DNA of 11,150 nt from Candidatus Woesearchaeota archaeon (GTDB lineage Archaea; Nanobdellota; Nanobdellia; Woesearchaeales; ARS49). The DNA lies in assembly GCA_016203345.1 (NCBI GenBank), contig JACQMZ010000005.1, forward strand, positions 1 through 11,150, written 5' to 3'. Shown in pieces: positions 1 through 6,424 of this stretch. Positions within the stretch are counted from its first letter, which is position 1; every line of letters starts with the position of its first letter. The position numbers were made by a program, and so were the translations under genes. The notes under the pieces were generated by a model. That model had not been told where the DNA came from. It did no database searches and worked only from the letters and a program-made list of their open reading frames with translations.

Positions 1-1
1 C

Positions 2-64
2 ATAGGAGTTGTCGACGATGAAGGCGACGTGAGTTACTGGGAAATACGCTGGCTCAGACCCTAA
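2..64 (+). CDS. endA: tRNA-splicing endonuclease, C-terminal end only (partial)
   Basis: The reading frame is open from the window edge to TAA at 62-64 and encodes 20 residues starting IGVVDDEGDVSYWEI and ending RWLRP. This matches the last beta strands of archaeal EndA, where a hydrophobic-VVD-x-(E/D)-GD-(I/V)-x-YY-type strand is followed by a short basic tail at the extreme C terminus. Known role of the family: it cleaves the bulge-helix-bulge at exon-intron junctions of pre-tRNA. The catalytic Tyr/His/Lys residues lie upstream of the window and cannot be checked. The fragment is short, so the call rests on one motif plus its position directly before a stop codon. A tRNA-maturation gene fits the Trm5 and tRNA synthetases nearby. 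Confidence 0.72.
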   Translation: MGVVDDEGDVSYWEIRWLRP

Positions 65-85
65 TGACGAGTTAATTTTCTCAAA

Positions 86-100
86 CAAAAAGCTTTTAAC
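86..100 (+). promoter_or_regulatory. BRE/TATA promoter of the winged-helix gene and FEN1
   Basis: An A-rich BRE-like stretch (ACAAAAAG) runs into a TATA-like CTTTTAAC at 93-100. Its centre is about 26 bases before the ATG at 123, so transcription would start at or next to the start codon (leaderless). No Shine-Dalgarno is seen. It lies after the endonuclease stop at 64, so this is probably a new transcription unit. Confidence 0.6.
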
Positions 101-122
101 TACCCCATAAACCCTGTAACCC

Positions 123-1088
123 ATGCCAGACTTTCTCCAAAAACAGTCAAAACCAAATCTTGACTACCGCGAAAAAATAGTCGCACTATCCCAAATGAAC
201 CCAGTCCAACCCCAAAGCGTCGCCAAAGCGCTCAACACAAACAGCATCCTCGCATCCGCAATGCTCTCCGAACTTGCCGAAAAAGGAACACTTGTTGTTT
301 CATTCCTCAAAGTGGGCAGCAGCCCCCTATATTATCTTCCAAATCATCCAGAACACCTGCTCAATTACGTGCAATGCCTCAATGAAAAAGACAGGCAAAC
401 CCTTGAACGGCTCCAACAAGAAATCGTGCTCCGCGACAACAGCCTCGAACCACTTGTCCGCGTCTCCCTCCGCAACATGAAAGACTACGCCAAACAACTC
501 ACTGTCAAGTATGCCGAAACACAAGAAGTATTCTGGAAATATTTTCTCAGCGAAGACCAAATCGCAGAACAAATCATTAAAAAAATACTTGAACCAGAAC
601 AAGCTCCCCAAAAACCTCCTGCAGACACGCCGTCATCAAAAGATATACCAAAAGAAAATCCCAAAGAAATCTCCAAGGCCGCGCCCAAAGCAACTCCCAA
701 TGAACTAAACAAGTCTTCAGAACGAATTCAAGAACACAACGAATGGCAAGAAAGCATGAGTGAAGCAAAACCCACACGTTCTGATGCGTTCTCAAAAATC
801 ATCGCGGCATACCTCACCAAAAAAGGCGTCACCATCCTCAACGAAACGGCAGTCAAGCGAAACGCGGAAAATGACTATCTCATCACTATTCCCACACCCG
901 TCGGAAAAGTCCACTATTATTGCAAAGCAACAAACAAAAAACGCGTCAGCGATGCAGACATCAGCAAAGCATACGTCGAAGGGCAACTCCGCAAACTCCC
1001 CATCCTCTACCTTCACACAGGAGAATTCACGCCAAAAGCAAAACAACTACTTGCCGACCTCAAAGGAGTCACGGCAACCAAACTGTAG
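123..1088 (+). CDS. winged-helix protein with C-terminal restriction-endonuclease-fold-like domain, function unknown
   Basis: 321 residues in three parts. Residues about 13-73 look like a winged helix: helices around REKIVAL and QSVAKALN, a recognition-type helix ASAMLSELAEKG, then a wing ending SPLYYLP. Residues 90-155 are helical, and 156-216 form a low-complexity Pro/Lys/Glu/Ser linker. Residues 218-318 resemble a PD-(D/E)xK-type alpha/beta domain: an initial helix, a strand with D251, a strand VHYYCKA with K268, then helix SKAYVEGQL, strand PILYLHTG and helix TPKAKQLL. In an active nuclease the strand before the lysine carries E-x-K; here it reads Y-C-K, so the glutamate is missing and cleavage activity is doubtful. 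The start is fixed by the promoter 26 bases upstream. The next gene, FEN1, begins one base after its stop, so the pair is almost certainly co-transcribed, hinting at a DNA-binding role in replication or repair. That role is inference; I do not recognise a named family. Confidence 0.8.
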   Translation: MPDFLQKQSKPNLDYREKIVALSQMNPVQPQSVAKALNTNSILASAMLSELAEKGTLVVSFLKVGSSPLYYLPNHPEHLLNYVQCLNEKDRQTLERLQQEIVLRDNSLEPLVRVSLRNMKDYAKQLTVKYAETQEVFWKYFLSEDQIAEQIIKKILEPEQAPQKPPADTPSSKDIPKENPKEISKAAPKATPNELNKSSERIQEHNEWQESMSEAKPTRSDAFSKIIAAYLTKKGVTILNETAVKRNAENDYLITIPTPVGKVHYYCKATNKKRVSDADISKAYVEGQLRKLPILYLHTGEFTPKAKQLLADLKGVTATKL

Positions 1089-1089
1089 C

Positions 1090-2121
1090 ATGGGAGTCAA
1101 CCTCAAGGACATTTTTGAACGCACAGACATCACGCTCAACACGCTTGCCGGAAGAATCATAGCAGTAGACACATACAACATGCTCTACCAATTCCTCACC
1201 TCCATCCGCACACCCGACGGACAACTCTTGACAGATTCCAAAGGCAAGATCACCAGCCATCTTATTGGGCTTTTCGCGCGCACCAGCGCACTCCTTGAAA
1301 AAAACATCAAACCCGTCTTTGTCTTTGACGGCAAACCCCCAGACCTGAAACTACAAGAACTACACCGAAGAGCCGAAGTAAAAGCAGACGCGGCAAAAAA
1401 ACATGCCCAAGCAGAAGCGGCAGGAGACATCGCAGGAATGAAAAAATACGCTGCCCGCACCACGCGACTTGAAAAATCAATGGTCGAAGAAGCAAAAACA
1501 CTCATACGACTGCTCGGCCTGCCAGCCGTCCAAGCACCAAGCGAAGGAGAAGCACAATGCGCCCGCCTCGTCGCCACAGGCAAGGCCTGGGCCACCGCAT
1601 CCCAAGACTACGACAGCTTACTCCACAACACCACCCGCCTTGTGCAAAACCTCTCCCTCAGCGGCAAACGAAAAATAAAAGGAACACTTGGCTCAGTCCC
1701 TATCAGTCCATCGCTTATCGATCTTCCCAAAAACCTCGACAGGCTACAACTCACCCAACACCAACTTATCCTCCTCGCACTCCTCGTCGGCACAGACTAC
1801 AATCCCGGAGGCATTCATGGCATCGGACCACACAAAGCACTCAAACTCGTCAAACAACACAATACTGCAGAGTCGCTCTCCACAGCAGTACACTGGAACG
1901 ACCACTTCAGCCACACCCTGCAAGAATTGCACGACCTCATCAGCACCATCCCCACCACAGACGACGCCCCCCTCACCTTCATGCCCATCTCAGCCGAAGA
2001 ACTCACCACATTCCTGGTTGACCAACACGACTTCAGCCACGAACGCGTCAGCAAAACACTTGCTACGCTCACCAGCGTTGTCAAAGAAAAAAGCCAACGA
2101 GGACTCAAGGCATTCATGTAA
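1090..2121 (+). CDS. fen: flap endonuclease 1
   Basis: 343 residues, the usual archaeal FEN1 length. The enzyme removes 5' flaps in Okazaki-fragment maturation and long-patch repair using two metal ions. It begins MGVNL, placing Gly2 at the active site. All seven canonical acidic ligands are at the standard FEN1 positions: D27 (AVDTYN), D80 (FVFDGKPP), E152 and E154 (SEGEAQ), D173 and D175 (SQDYDSL), and D236 (GTDYNPGG). The helix-hairpin-helix GIHGIGPHKAL follows. The helical arch is residues about 85-130, with conserved basic side chains. The C terminus QRGLKAFM fits the PCNA-interacting QxxLxx(F/Y)(F/Y) pattern, with Met in the last aromatic place. The reading frame is open upstream to 760, but that would overlap the preceding gene by 329 bases; ATG 1090 gives the conserved N terminus and a one-base gap from the previous stop. 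Translation is probably coupled to the winged-helix gene. Confidence 0.96.
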   Translation: MGVNLKDIFERTDITLNTLAGRIIAVDTYNMLYQFLTSIRTPDGQLLTDSKGKITSHLIGLFARTSALLEKNIKPVFVFDGKPPDLKLQELHRRAEVKADAAKKHAQAEAAGDIAGMKKYAARTTRLEKSMVEEAKTLIRLLGLPAVQAPSEGEAQCARLVATGKAWATASQDYDSLLHNTTRLVQNLSLSGKRKIKGTLGSVPISPSLIDLPKNLDRLQLTQHQLILLALLVGTDYNPGGIHGIGPHKALKLVKQHNTAESLSTAVHWNDHFSHTLQELHDLISTIPTTDDAPLTFMPISAEELTTFLVDQHDFSHERVSKTLATLTSVVKEKSQRGLKAFM

Positions 2122-2125
2122 ACAC

Positions 2126-2138
2126 AAGCTTCAAATAC
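2126..2138 (+). promoter_or_regulatory. possible weak internal promoter before trm5
   Basis: The 37-base gap between FEN1 and trm5 contains AAGCTTCAAATAC, centred about 27 bases before the ATG at 2159 and similar to AAGCTTTTAACTA at the first promoter. A second AAGCTTCAA follows at 2144-2152. The match to a TATA box is poor, so read-through from FEN1 is equally plausible. Confidence 0.3.
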
Positions 2139-2158
2139 ACGCAAAGCTTCAACCCCAC

Positions 2159-2986
2159 ATGCCTGCACTAAAAGACATTCTCAAAAACAAACTCACAAAA
2201 AAAGAACTCCTCCTTCTCCGCACAAGTTTTGACGCCATCGGCACCATAACAGTCATGGAAATCCCCCGAGAACTAGTCAAAAAACAGAAAGTCATCGCGC
2301 AAGCAGTTCTCAGCCTTAACAAACACATACAGACCGTAGCCAAAAAGCACGGCGGACACACTGGCAAGTACCGCACACAAAAACTCACGCTCCTTGCAGG
2401 CAAACGAACAAAAATAACCGAACACAAAGAAAGCGGACTCCGCATGAAGCTCAACGTCGAAACCTGCTACTTCTCCCCCAGACTAGTCACTGAACGATTA
2501 CGCATCGCATCCCTTGTCAAGCCGGGAGAAAACATCCTTGTCATGTTCTCAGGCATCGCACCGTACCCACTCGTGCTTGCCAAACACTCCCCTGCAAGAC
2601 ACATCACGGGCATAGAAATGAACCCCGCAGCACACCGGTATGCAACAGAAAACATTGCCCTCAACAAACTCACAAGCAAAATCACCCTCTACAAAGGAAA
2701 CGCACGAACTGTTGTTCCCACACTTTCAAAAAAGTTTGACCGCATCATCATGCCACTTCCAAAAACAGGTGAACAATTCCTTGACATTGCAGTGGAAAAA
2801 ATAAAGAACGGCGGCACCATACATTTGTATCAATTCGCACAGGAAGGCACGTTCGCACAAGCCGAACAATCAACACTACAACAGTGCACGGCTCTTGGCA
2901 AAAAGTGTACGATCCTCCGCACAGTCAAAGCAGGACAACACGCCCCCAGACAATTCAGGATCTGCATAGACGTAGTTGTGCGTTAA
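2159..2986 (+). CDS. trm5: tRNA (guanine-37-N1)-methyltransferase, short form
   Basis: 275 residues. The family transfers a methyl group from S-adenosylmethionine to N1 of G37, next to the anticodon, preventing +1 frameshifting. Residues 23-110 carry the Trm5 D2 signature, with FDAIGTITVMEIP near the start and NVETCYFSPRLVTER at 99-113. The Rossmann methyltransferase domain follows: motif I NILVMFSGIAPYP (125-137), acidic strand end GIEMNP with E153, and the catalytic-loop motif RIIMPLPKTGEQFLD (195-209), where MPLP corresponds to the NLP/PLP motif of the family. Many archaeal Trm5 proteins have about 60 extra N-terminal residues (domain D1, contacting the tRNA elbow); here the protein starts almost directly with D2. 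Earlier in-frame Met codons lie only inside FEN1, so the short form looks real. The Taw22/Trm5a class, which also makes wyosine intermediates, cannot be excluded. Confidence 0.9.
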   Translation: MPALKDILKNKLTKKELLLLRTSFDAIGTITVMEIPRELVKKQKVIAQAVLSLNKHIQTVAKKHGGHTGKYRTQKLTLLAGKRTKITEHKESGLRMKLNVETCYFSPRLVTERLRIASLVKPGENILVMFSGIAPYPLVLAKHSPARHITGIEMNPAAHRYATENIALNKLTSKITLYKGNARTVVPTLSKKFDRIIMPLPKTGEQFLDIAVEKIKNGGTIHLYQFAQEGTFAQAEQSTLQQCTALGKKCTILRTVKAGQHAPRQFRICIDVVVR

Positions 2987-3010
2987 AACCAACGCTCTTT
3001 CACCACCTCA

Positions 3011-4981
3011 CTATTTTATCTTCGCCCCATCATCAACATCAGCCGCAACTGCCCCGCCAGAAGTGACGAGTTTCTTATTCCCGTACATCACTTCCTTGGT
3101 TGCAGTGGTTAGAACTATCTTTGCAAATTCTTCTATGCTGACTTGAGGTACAGGCGCGGAAGCAACACCTTGGGCGAGCACGTGCTCACCCATCTTCGCA
3201 CCCACAGGATTCAGCGGCACAACCTTTCCATTCTTTTCCGCAGCCAACAACATCCCCTGACTCATGACTCCCCTAAACTCGTGCGGTTTCAGATTCGCGA
3301 CAATCACTATCAAACGATTCGCCAACTGGTCCCGCGGAACAAACGCCTTCAACCCTGCCACCAGCGTGCGCTGTTCCGTGCCCAGATCAATCTTCAAGAC
3401 ATACAAACGGTCAGCATTCGGATGATCATTTACTTCCAAAACTCTTGCCACACGCAAATCCAGCGCACTGAATGGATCCTTGCCAGCAACTTCCAACTTC
3501 TTAAACAGAACCTCTCCCCTCTTCACTGCGCCTTTCGTTGTTTTGCCAAAAACTAGCTTCTTATGGTTGCCAATCTTCTGACCCAACTGTGCAGAAAGGG
3601 ATTCTGCTGTCTTCGGCATAAACGGATACACAAGAATAGACAACAAGCGCAAAGATTCCACCAAAACATACAACACTGTCTCCACACGCTTCTTCTCTTC
3701 AACTTTCCATGGCGCTTGCAGGGTAACATACTTATTGCATGCGTCAACAAACTCCCAAATGGCCTTTATCGCGCGATGAAACTCAAAGTTTTCCATGTGC
3801 TTGTCAACCACTTTAAGGATGTCCGACGCCTTGACAAGTTCTTCATCCTCAGCAGAAAACTTCCCTGGCCGCGGAATCTTACTATCACATTTCTGTTCAA
3901 TAAGCACAAGCGTCCGCTGCAAAAGATTACCCAACGCATCAGCCAGCTCGGCATTCGCGCGCGCCACAAGCGCTTTTTCTGAAAAATCACCATCCTGACC
4001 AAAGGGAATCTCGCTCAATAGGAAATACCGCGACACGTCAACCCCATATCTCTCCACCAAATACTGCGGACTGATCACATTTCCCTTTGACTTGGACATC
4101 TTTTCACCATTCACTGTCAGCCAACCATGCGCGAACACCTTCTTAGGCGGCTGAAGCCCTGCAGACATCAACATCGCGGGCCAAATCACTGAATGAAACC
4201 AATTAATCTCCTTCCCCACCACGTGAACATCCGCGGGCCAAAACTTTTGAAACTTCTTCCCCGGATACCCTATCGCGCTGATATAATTCGGCAATGCATC
4301 AAACCACACATACGTCACATGCTTCTTATCCACAGGAAACTGAACACCCCAATGAAACGACGTACGCGTAATGCTCAAGTCTTTCAATTCTTCACGCACC
4401 CTGCTTAAAATCTCAGGCGAACGGAACCCGGGAGCAAGAAACCCAGGATTGTTGGCATACAAATCCAACAACTGTTGCTTGTACTTGCTCAAGCGAAAAA
4501 AGTAAGACTCTTCCTTCAACGCCTGCGTAGGCCGATTGCATGTCGGACAATTCCCATTCACCAACTGCAACGGCGTCCAATAACTCTCACACGGCACACA
4601 ATACTGCCCCTCATACTCCCCCTTGTAAATGTCACCTGCGGCGAAACATTTCTTAATCAGCTGAACAACCACCTTTTTGTGCTTCGTGTCAGTCGTACGA
4701 ATAAAAACGTCAGACGAAATATTTAGCAACGTCCACGCCTTGCGAAACTCCTCACTCACCTTATCCACATACTCCTGCGGCGCCATGCCTTTTGCCTTTG
4801 CCGCAGACTCCACCTTCTGGCCATGCTCATCCGTGCCCACCAAAAAAAACACATCCTCCCCCTTCAATCGGTGAAACCTGGCAAGCACGTCTGCAGCAAT
4901 CGTCGTGTAGGCGTGCCCGATATGCGGCACATCATTCACGTAATAAATCGGAGTGGTAATGTAAAATTTCTTACGAGGCAT
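3011..4981 (-). CDS. metG: methionyl-tRNA synthetase with fused C-terminal tRNA-binding domain
   Basis: 656 residues. It charges initiator and elongator tRNA-Met. The N terminus FYITTPIYYVNDVPHIGHAY carries the HIGH motif at 20-23. A knuckle with C128-x2-C131 and C145-x2-C148 should bind zinc. KMSKS is at 294-298 (GEKMSKSKGN). The helical anticodon-binding domain spans about 340-470. Residues 503-605 form a Trbp111/EMAPII-type OB fold (DLRVARVLEVNDHPNADRL, then VANLKPHEFRGVMSQGM), which in this family dimerises or grips tRNA. The wording of the catalytic core resembles bacterial Bacillus/Thermus-type MetRS, suggesting old interdomain transfer or shared DPANN ancestry. After the OB fold is a 45-residue tail (612-656) with SIEEFAKI, resembling the strand that normally opens this OB fold. 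ATG 4981 is supported by a TATA box 25 bases upstream. It converges with trm5, leaving a 24-base gap. Confidence 0.96.
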   Translation of the reverse strand: MPRKKFYITTPIYYVNDVPHIGHAYTTIAADVLARFHRLKGEDVFFLVGTDEHGQKVESAAKAKGMAPQEYVDKVSEEFRKAWTLLNISSDVFIRTTDTKHKKVVVQLIKKCFAAGDIYKGEYEGQYCVPCESYWTPLQLVNGNCPTCNRPTQALKEESYFFRLSKYKQQLLDLYANNPGFLAPGFRSPEILSRVREELKDLSITRTSFHWGVQFPVDKKHVTYVWFDALPNYISAIGYPGKKFQKFWPADVHVVGKEINWFHSVIWPAMLMSAGLQPPKKVFAHGWLTVNGEKMSKSKGNVISPQYLVERYGVDVSRYFLLSEIPFGQDGDFSEKALVARANAELADALGNLLQRTLVLIEQKCDSKIPRPGKFSAEDEELVKASDILKVVDKHMENFEFHRAIKAIWEFVDACNKYVTLQAPWKVEEKKRVETVLYVLVESLRLLSILVYPFMPKTAESLSAQLGQKIGNHKKLVFGKTTKGAVKRGEVLFKKLEVAGKDPFSALDLRVARVLEVNDHPNADRLYVLKIDLGTEQRTLVAGLKAFVPRDQLANRLIVIVANLKPHEFRGVMSQGMLLAAEKNGKVVPLNPVGAKMGEHVLAQGVASAPVPQVSIEEFAKIVLTTATKEVMYGNKKLVTSGGAVAADVDDGAKIK

Positions 4982-5002
4982 ACTCCGACCAAAACGTGGA
5001 GG

Positions 5003-5016
5003 TTTATAAAGGTGTT
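5003..5016. promoter_or_regulatory. palindromic TATA box, MetRS promoter and possibly divergent sRNA promoter
   Basis: TTTATAAA at 5003-5010 is its own reverse complement. Its centre (5006.5) is 25.5 bases from the A of the MetRS start codon (4981, - strand) and 25.5 bases from 5032 (+ strand), the first base of the closing stem of the candidate C/D RNA. On the - strand the BRE position reads AACACC, and MetRS would be leaderless. Use in both directions is inferred from this symmetry. Confidence 0.65.
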
Positions 5017-5031
5017 TCCTTTCATTCCAAC

Positions 5032-5107
5032 GGCGCGATGATGAAGTGAATCCCTATCGAGCAGCACGTTTGCGTGCGCGATGAGAGAACAAGGAAAACT
5101 GAGCGCC
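5032..5107 (+). ncRNA. candidate box C/D guide sRNA
   Basis: Seen in sequence: a closing stem GGCGC (5032-5036) / GCGCC (5103-5107); a perfect C box ATGATGA (5038-5044); a perfect D box CTGA (5099-5102); and a C'-like GCGATGA (5078-5084, 6 of 7 bases of RTGATGA). Between C and the possible D' box TCGA (5057-5060, imperfect) are 12 bases, AGTGAATCCCTA. Between C' and D are 14 bases, GAGAACAAGGAAAA. These are normal guide lengths for archaeal box C/D RNAs, which direct fibrillarin to 2'-O-methylate rRNA or tRNA opposite the fifth base before D or D'. The 17-base D'-C' gap is long but folds as GCACG-TTTG-CGTGC (5064-5077), which could stack the boxes together. The start lies 25 bases after a palindromic TATA box, and a strong hairpin begins at 5108. 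No target was recognised by eye. The weak D' and long internal loop are the main doubts. Confidence 0.55.
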
Positions 5108-5155
5108 AGAATTTTGTGAATTCGGCGACTTCGTCGCCTCATTCAACAAAATTCT
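5108..5155. repeat. long imperfect palindrome H1, between PAN and the C/D RNA candidate
   Basis: The outer arms AGAATTTTGT (5108-5117) and ACAAAATTCT (5146-5155) pair over 10 bases. Inside, GAAT (5118-5121) pairs with ATTC (5141-5144), leaving A5145 bulged. The core GGCGAC-TTC-GTCGCC spans 5124-5138. It lies 15 bases past the PAN stop and directly after the C/D RNA candidate, so it could end either transcript. No clear T-run follows on either strand. Two similar elements occur in the window. Confidence 0.8.
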
Positions 5156-5170
5156 TAACTAACAAGATTC

Positions 5171-6316
5171 TCATCCAAACATACGGCGATAGTCCTGATT
5201 CGAGTCCTGTCCAGAATGAACTTTTTCAATGGCAGACTGGAAATCAGCCTCGCGAACACGCGTTCTGTCATCACGGATCGCAAAATATCCTGCTTCTGTG
5301 CACACTGAGCGAACCTCCGCACCACTTGCGCCCTCCAGTTGGTGAACAATCTTGTCAACATCAACCTGGCCCAAATTCATGTTTCGCGTGTGAATCAAGA
5401 AAATATCCCTGCGCCCCTGCTCATTTGGCAAAGGCACGTGAATCAACCTGTCCAGCCTCCCCGGGCGAACAATCGCAGGATCAAGAATATCCTTCCTGTT
5501 CGTGCATCCAATAATCTTCACGTTGTCCAACGGGCGAAATCCATCAATCTCTGCCAACAACTGCATGAACGTACGCTGAACTTCACGCTCGCCACTCGTG
5601 CCAACATCAATCCGCGTGCTGGCAATGGAGTCAATTTCATCAATGAAAATAATAGACGGCGCCTTCTCCCGCGCCAACTGAAAAATTTCCTTCACAAGCT
5701 TCGCGCCCTCACCAATAAACTTCTGCACAAGCTCAGAACCGACAATTTCAATAAACGTCGAATGCGTCGAAGCCGCTACTGCCTTAGCCAGCAAAGTCTT
5801 CCCCGTACCAGATGGGCCATACAACAAAATTCCCTTCGGCGGCTCAATCCCCACCTTTTTGAACAAGTCAGGCCGTGTCAACGGCAACTCAATCACTTCC
5901 TTGATCTCCTGCTCCTGCGGTTGCAGTCCGCCAATCATGTCCCAGCCAACACTCGGCTTCTCAATAATGACGAACTTGTCCACATCAAACTTTTTCACAC
6001 TCGAAATCCTGCGCACGACTGTCAGATTCTTCTGCTCAGCCAAGACACCATCACCAGGCAACAAGCCCGTGCAATTCTGTGCAGCATCAACAAGAAACTC
6101 ATTGCCATTCGGCATACGAATCAACACCTTGCCGTCCACCATGTCGCGCACCTCGCACGCAATCAACGGCGTGTGCTTGAACTTTTCAAGCTCTTTTTCC
6201 AAATTCTCAATGCTTTCCTTCAGAAAACGATTTTCCTCCTCAAGCCCATTGAGATTCATGGCATAACTGTAAACCACTGAGTCAAGCTTAGCGGGCTCAT
6301 TTGTGTTGCCAACCAT
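5171..6316 (-). CDS. pan: proteasome-activating nucleotidase (26S Rpt-like AAA ATPase)
   Basis: 381 residues. PAN hexamers unfold proteins by ATP hydrolysis and feed them into the 20S proteasome. Residues 20-48 form the N-terminal coiled coil (GLEEENRFLKESIENLEKEL); an OB domain spans about 50-105. The AAA module has Walker A GPSGTGKT (167-174), pore loop F200-I201-G202, Walker B IIFIDEID (222-229), sensor-1 N273 and the arginine-finger segment RPGRLDR (284-290). The C-terminal tripeptide is Met-Phe-Gly, a variant of the HbYX motif that opens the 20S gate, with Phe in place of Tyr. An in-frame ATG at 6334 is only 9 bases from the TATA centre, whereas ATG 6316 is 27 bases away, so 6316 is chosen. 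No 20S subunit gene is in the window. It is separately transcribed from the aminopeptidase upstream, though both act in protein turnover. Confidence 0.95.
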   Translation of the reverse strand: MVGNTNEPAKLDSVVYSYAMNLNGLEEENRFLKESIENLEKELEKFKHTPLIACEVRDMVDGKVLIRMPNGNEFLVDAAQNCTGLLPGDGVLAEQKNLTVVRRISSVKKFDVDKFVIIEKPSVGWDMIGGLQPQEQEIKEVIELPLTRPDLFKKVGIEPPKGILLYGPSGTGKTLLAKAVAASTHSTFIEIVGSELVQKFIGEGAKLVKEIFQLAREKAPSIIFIDEIDSIASTRIDVGTSGEREVQRTFMQLLAEIDGFRPLDNVKIIGCTNRKDILDPAIVRPGRLDRLIHVPLPNEQGRRDIFLIHTRNMNLGQVDVDKIVHQLEGASGAEVRSVCTEAGYFAIRDDRTRVREADFQSAIEKVHSGQDSNQDYRRMFG

Positions 6317-6339
6317 CGCGTTCCCGTGGGGCACGAATG

Positions 6340-6356
6340 TTTATAAATCTTATGCA
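6340..6356 (-). promoter_or_regulatory. PAN promoter (TATA plus TGCATAAG upstream motif)
   Basis: TTTATAAA occupies 6340-6347, centred 27 bases before the A of ATG 6316, giving a leaderless or nearly leaderless mRNA. One base further upstream on the - strand lies TGCATAAG (6349-6356), overlapping the BRE position. The same octamer occurs at the same spacing at the TyrRS promoter. Confidence 0.7.
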
Positions 6357-6409
6357 AAGAAAGTTTTGCAGTTCGCGGCGCAACGCGCCGCTCACAGCAA
6401 AACTTTCTT
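6357..6409. repeat. long imperfect palindrome H2, between the M24 peptidase and PAN
   Basis: The outer arms AAGAAAGTTTTGC (6357-6369) and GCAAAACTTTCTT (6397-6409) pair perfectly over 13 bases. The core GCGGCGC-AAC-GCGCCGC (6375-6391) is a perfect 7-base GC-rich stem with a 3-base loop. The two stems are joined by partly paired AGTTC/TCACA. It starts 15 bases past the M24 peptidase stop and ends next to the PAN promoter. It could act as a terminator or processing hairpin for the peptidase mRNA, or form a cruciform above the PAN promoter. Confidence 0.82.
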
Positions 6410-6424
6410 AAGGTTTCGACAATT

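Noticed and set aside
760..1089. N-terminal extension of FEN1 by 110 codons
   Set aside because: It overlaps the winged-helix gene in another frame, and the sequence before MGVNL is low-complexity basic/Ser-rich shadow. FEN1 active-site numbering is exact from ATG 1090.
1557..2021. 154-residue frame rich in Arg, His and Pro
   Set aside because: It is an alternate-frame shadow wholly inside FEN1.
1688..2158. N-terminal extension of Trm5 inside FEN1
   Set aside because: The upstream part is a Ser/Thr/Pro-rich shadow of FEN1, and Trm5 homology begins only after 2159.
5108..5155. H1 as a classical intrinsic terminator
   Set aside because: The stem is strong but no T-run directly follows on either strand, and a look-alike (H3) sits between divergent promoters where no transcript ends.
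5197..5207. GATTCGAGTCC, resembling a tRNA T-loop
   Set aside because: It lies in the PAN coding sequence near its C terminus, and no acceptor, D or anticodon stems can be drawn around it.
5339..6280. 313-residue open frame on the + strand
   Set aside because: It is fully antisense to PAN, which has every expected motif. The product is rich in Asn, Arg and Gln with no recognisable domain, as expected for a codon shadow.
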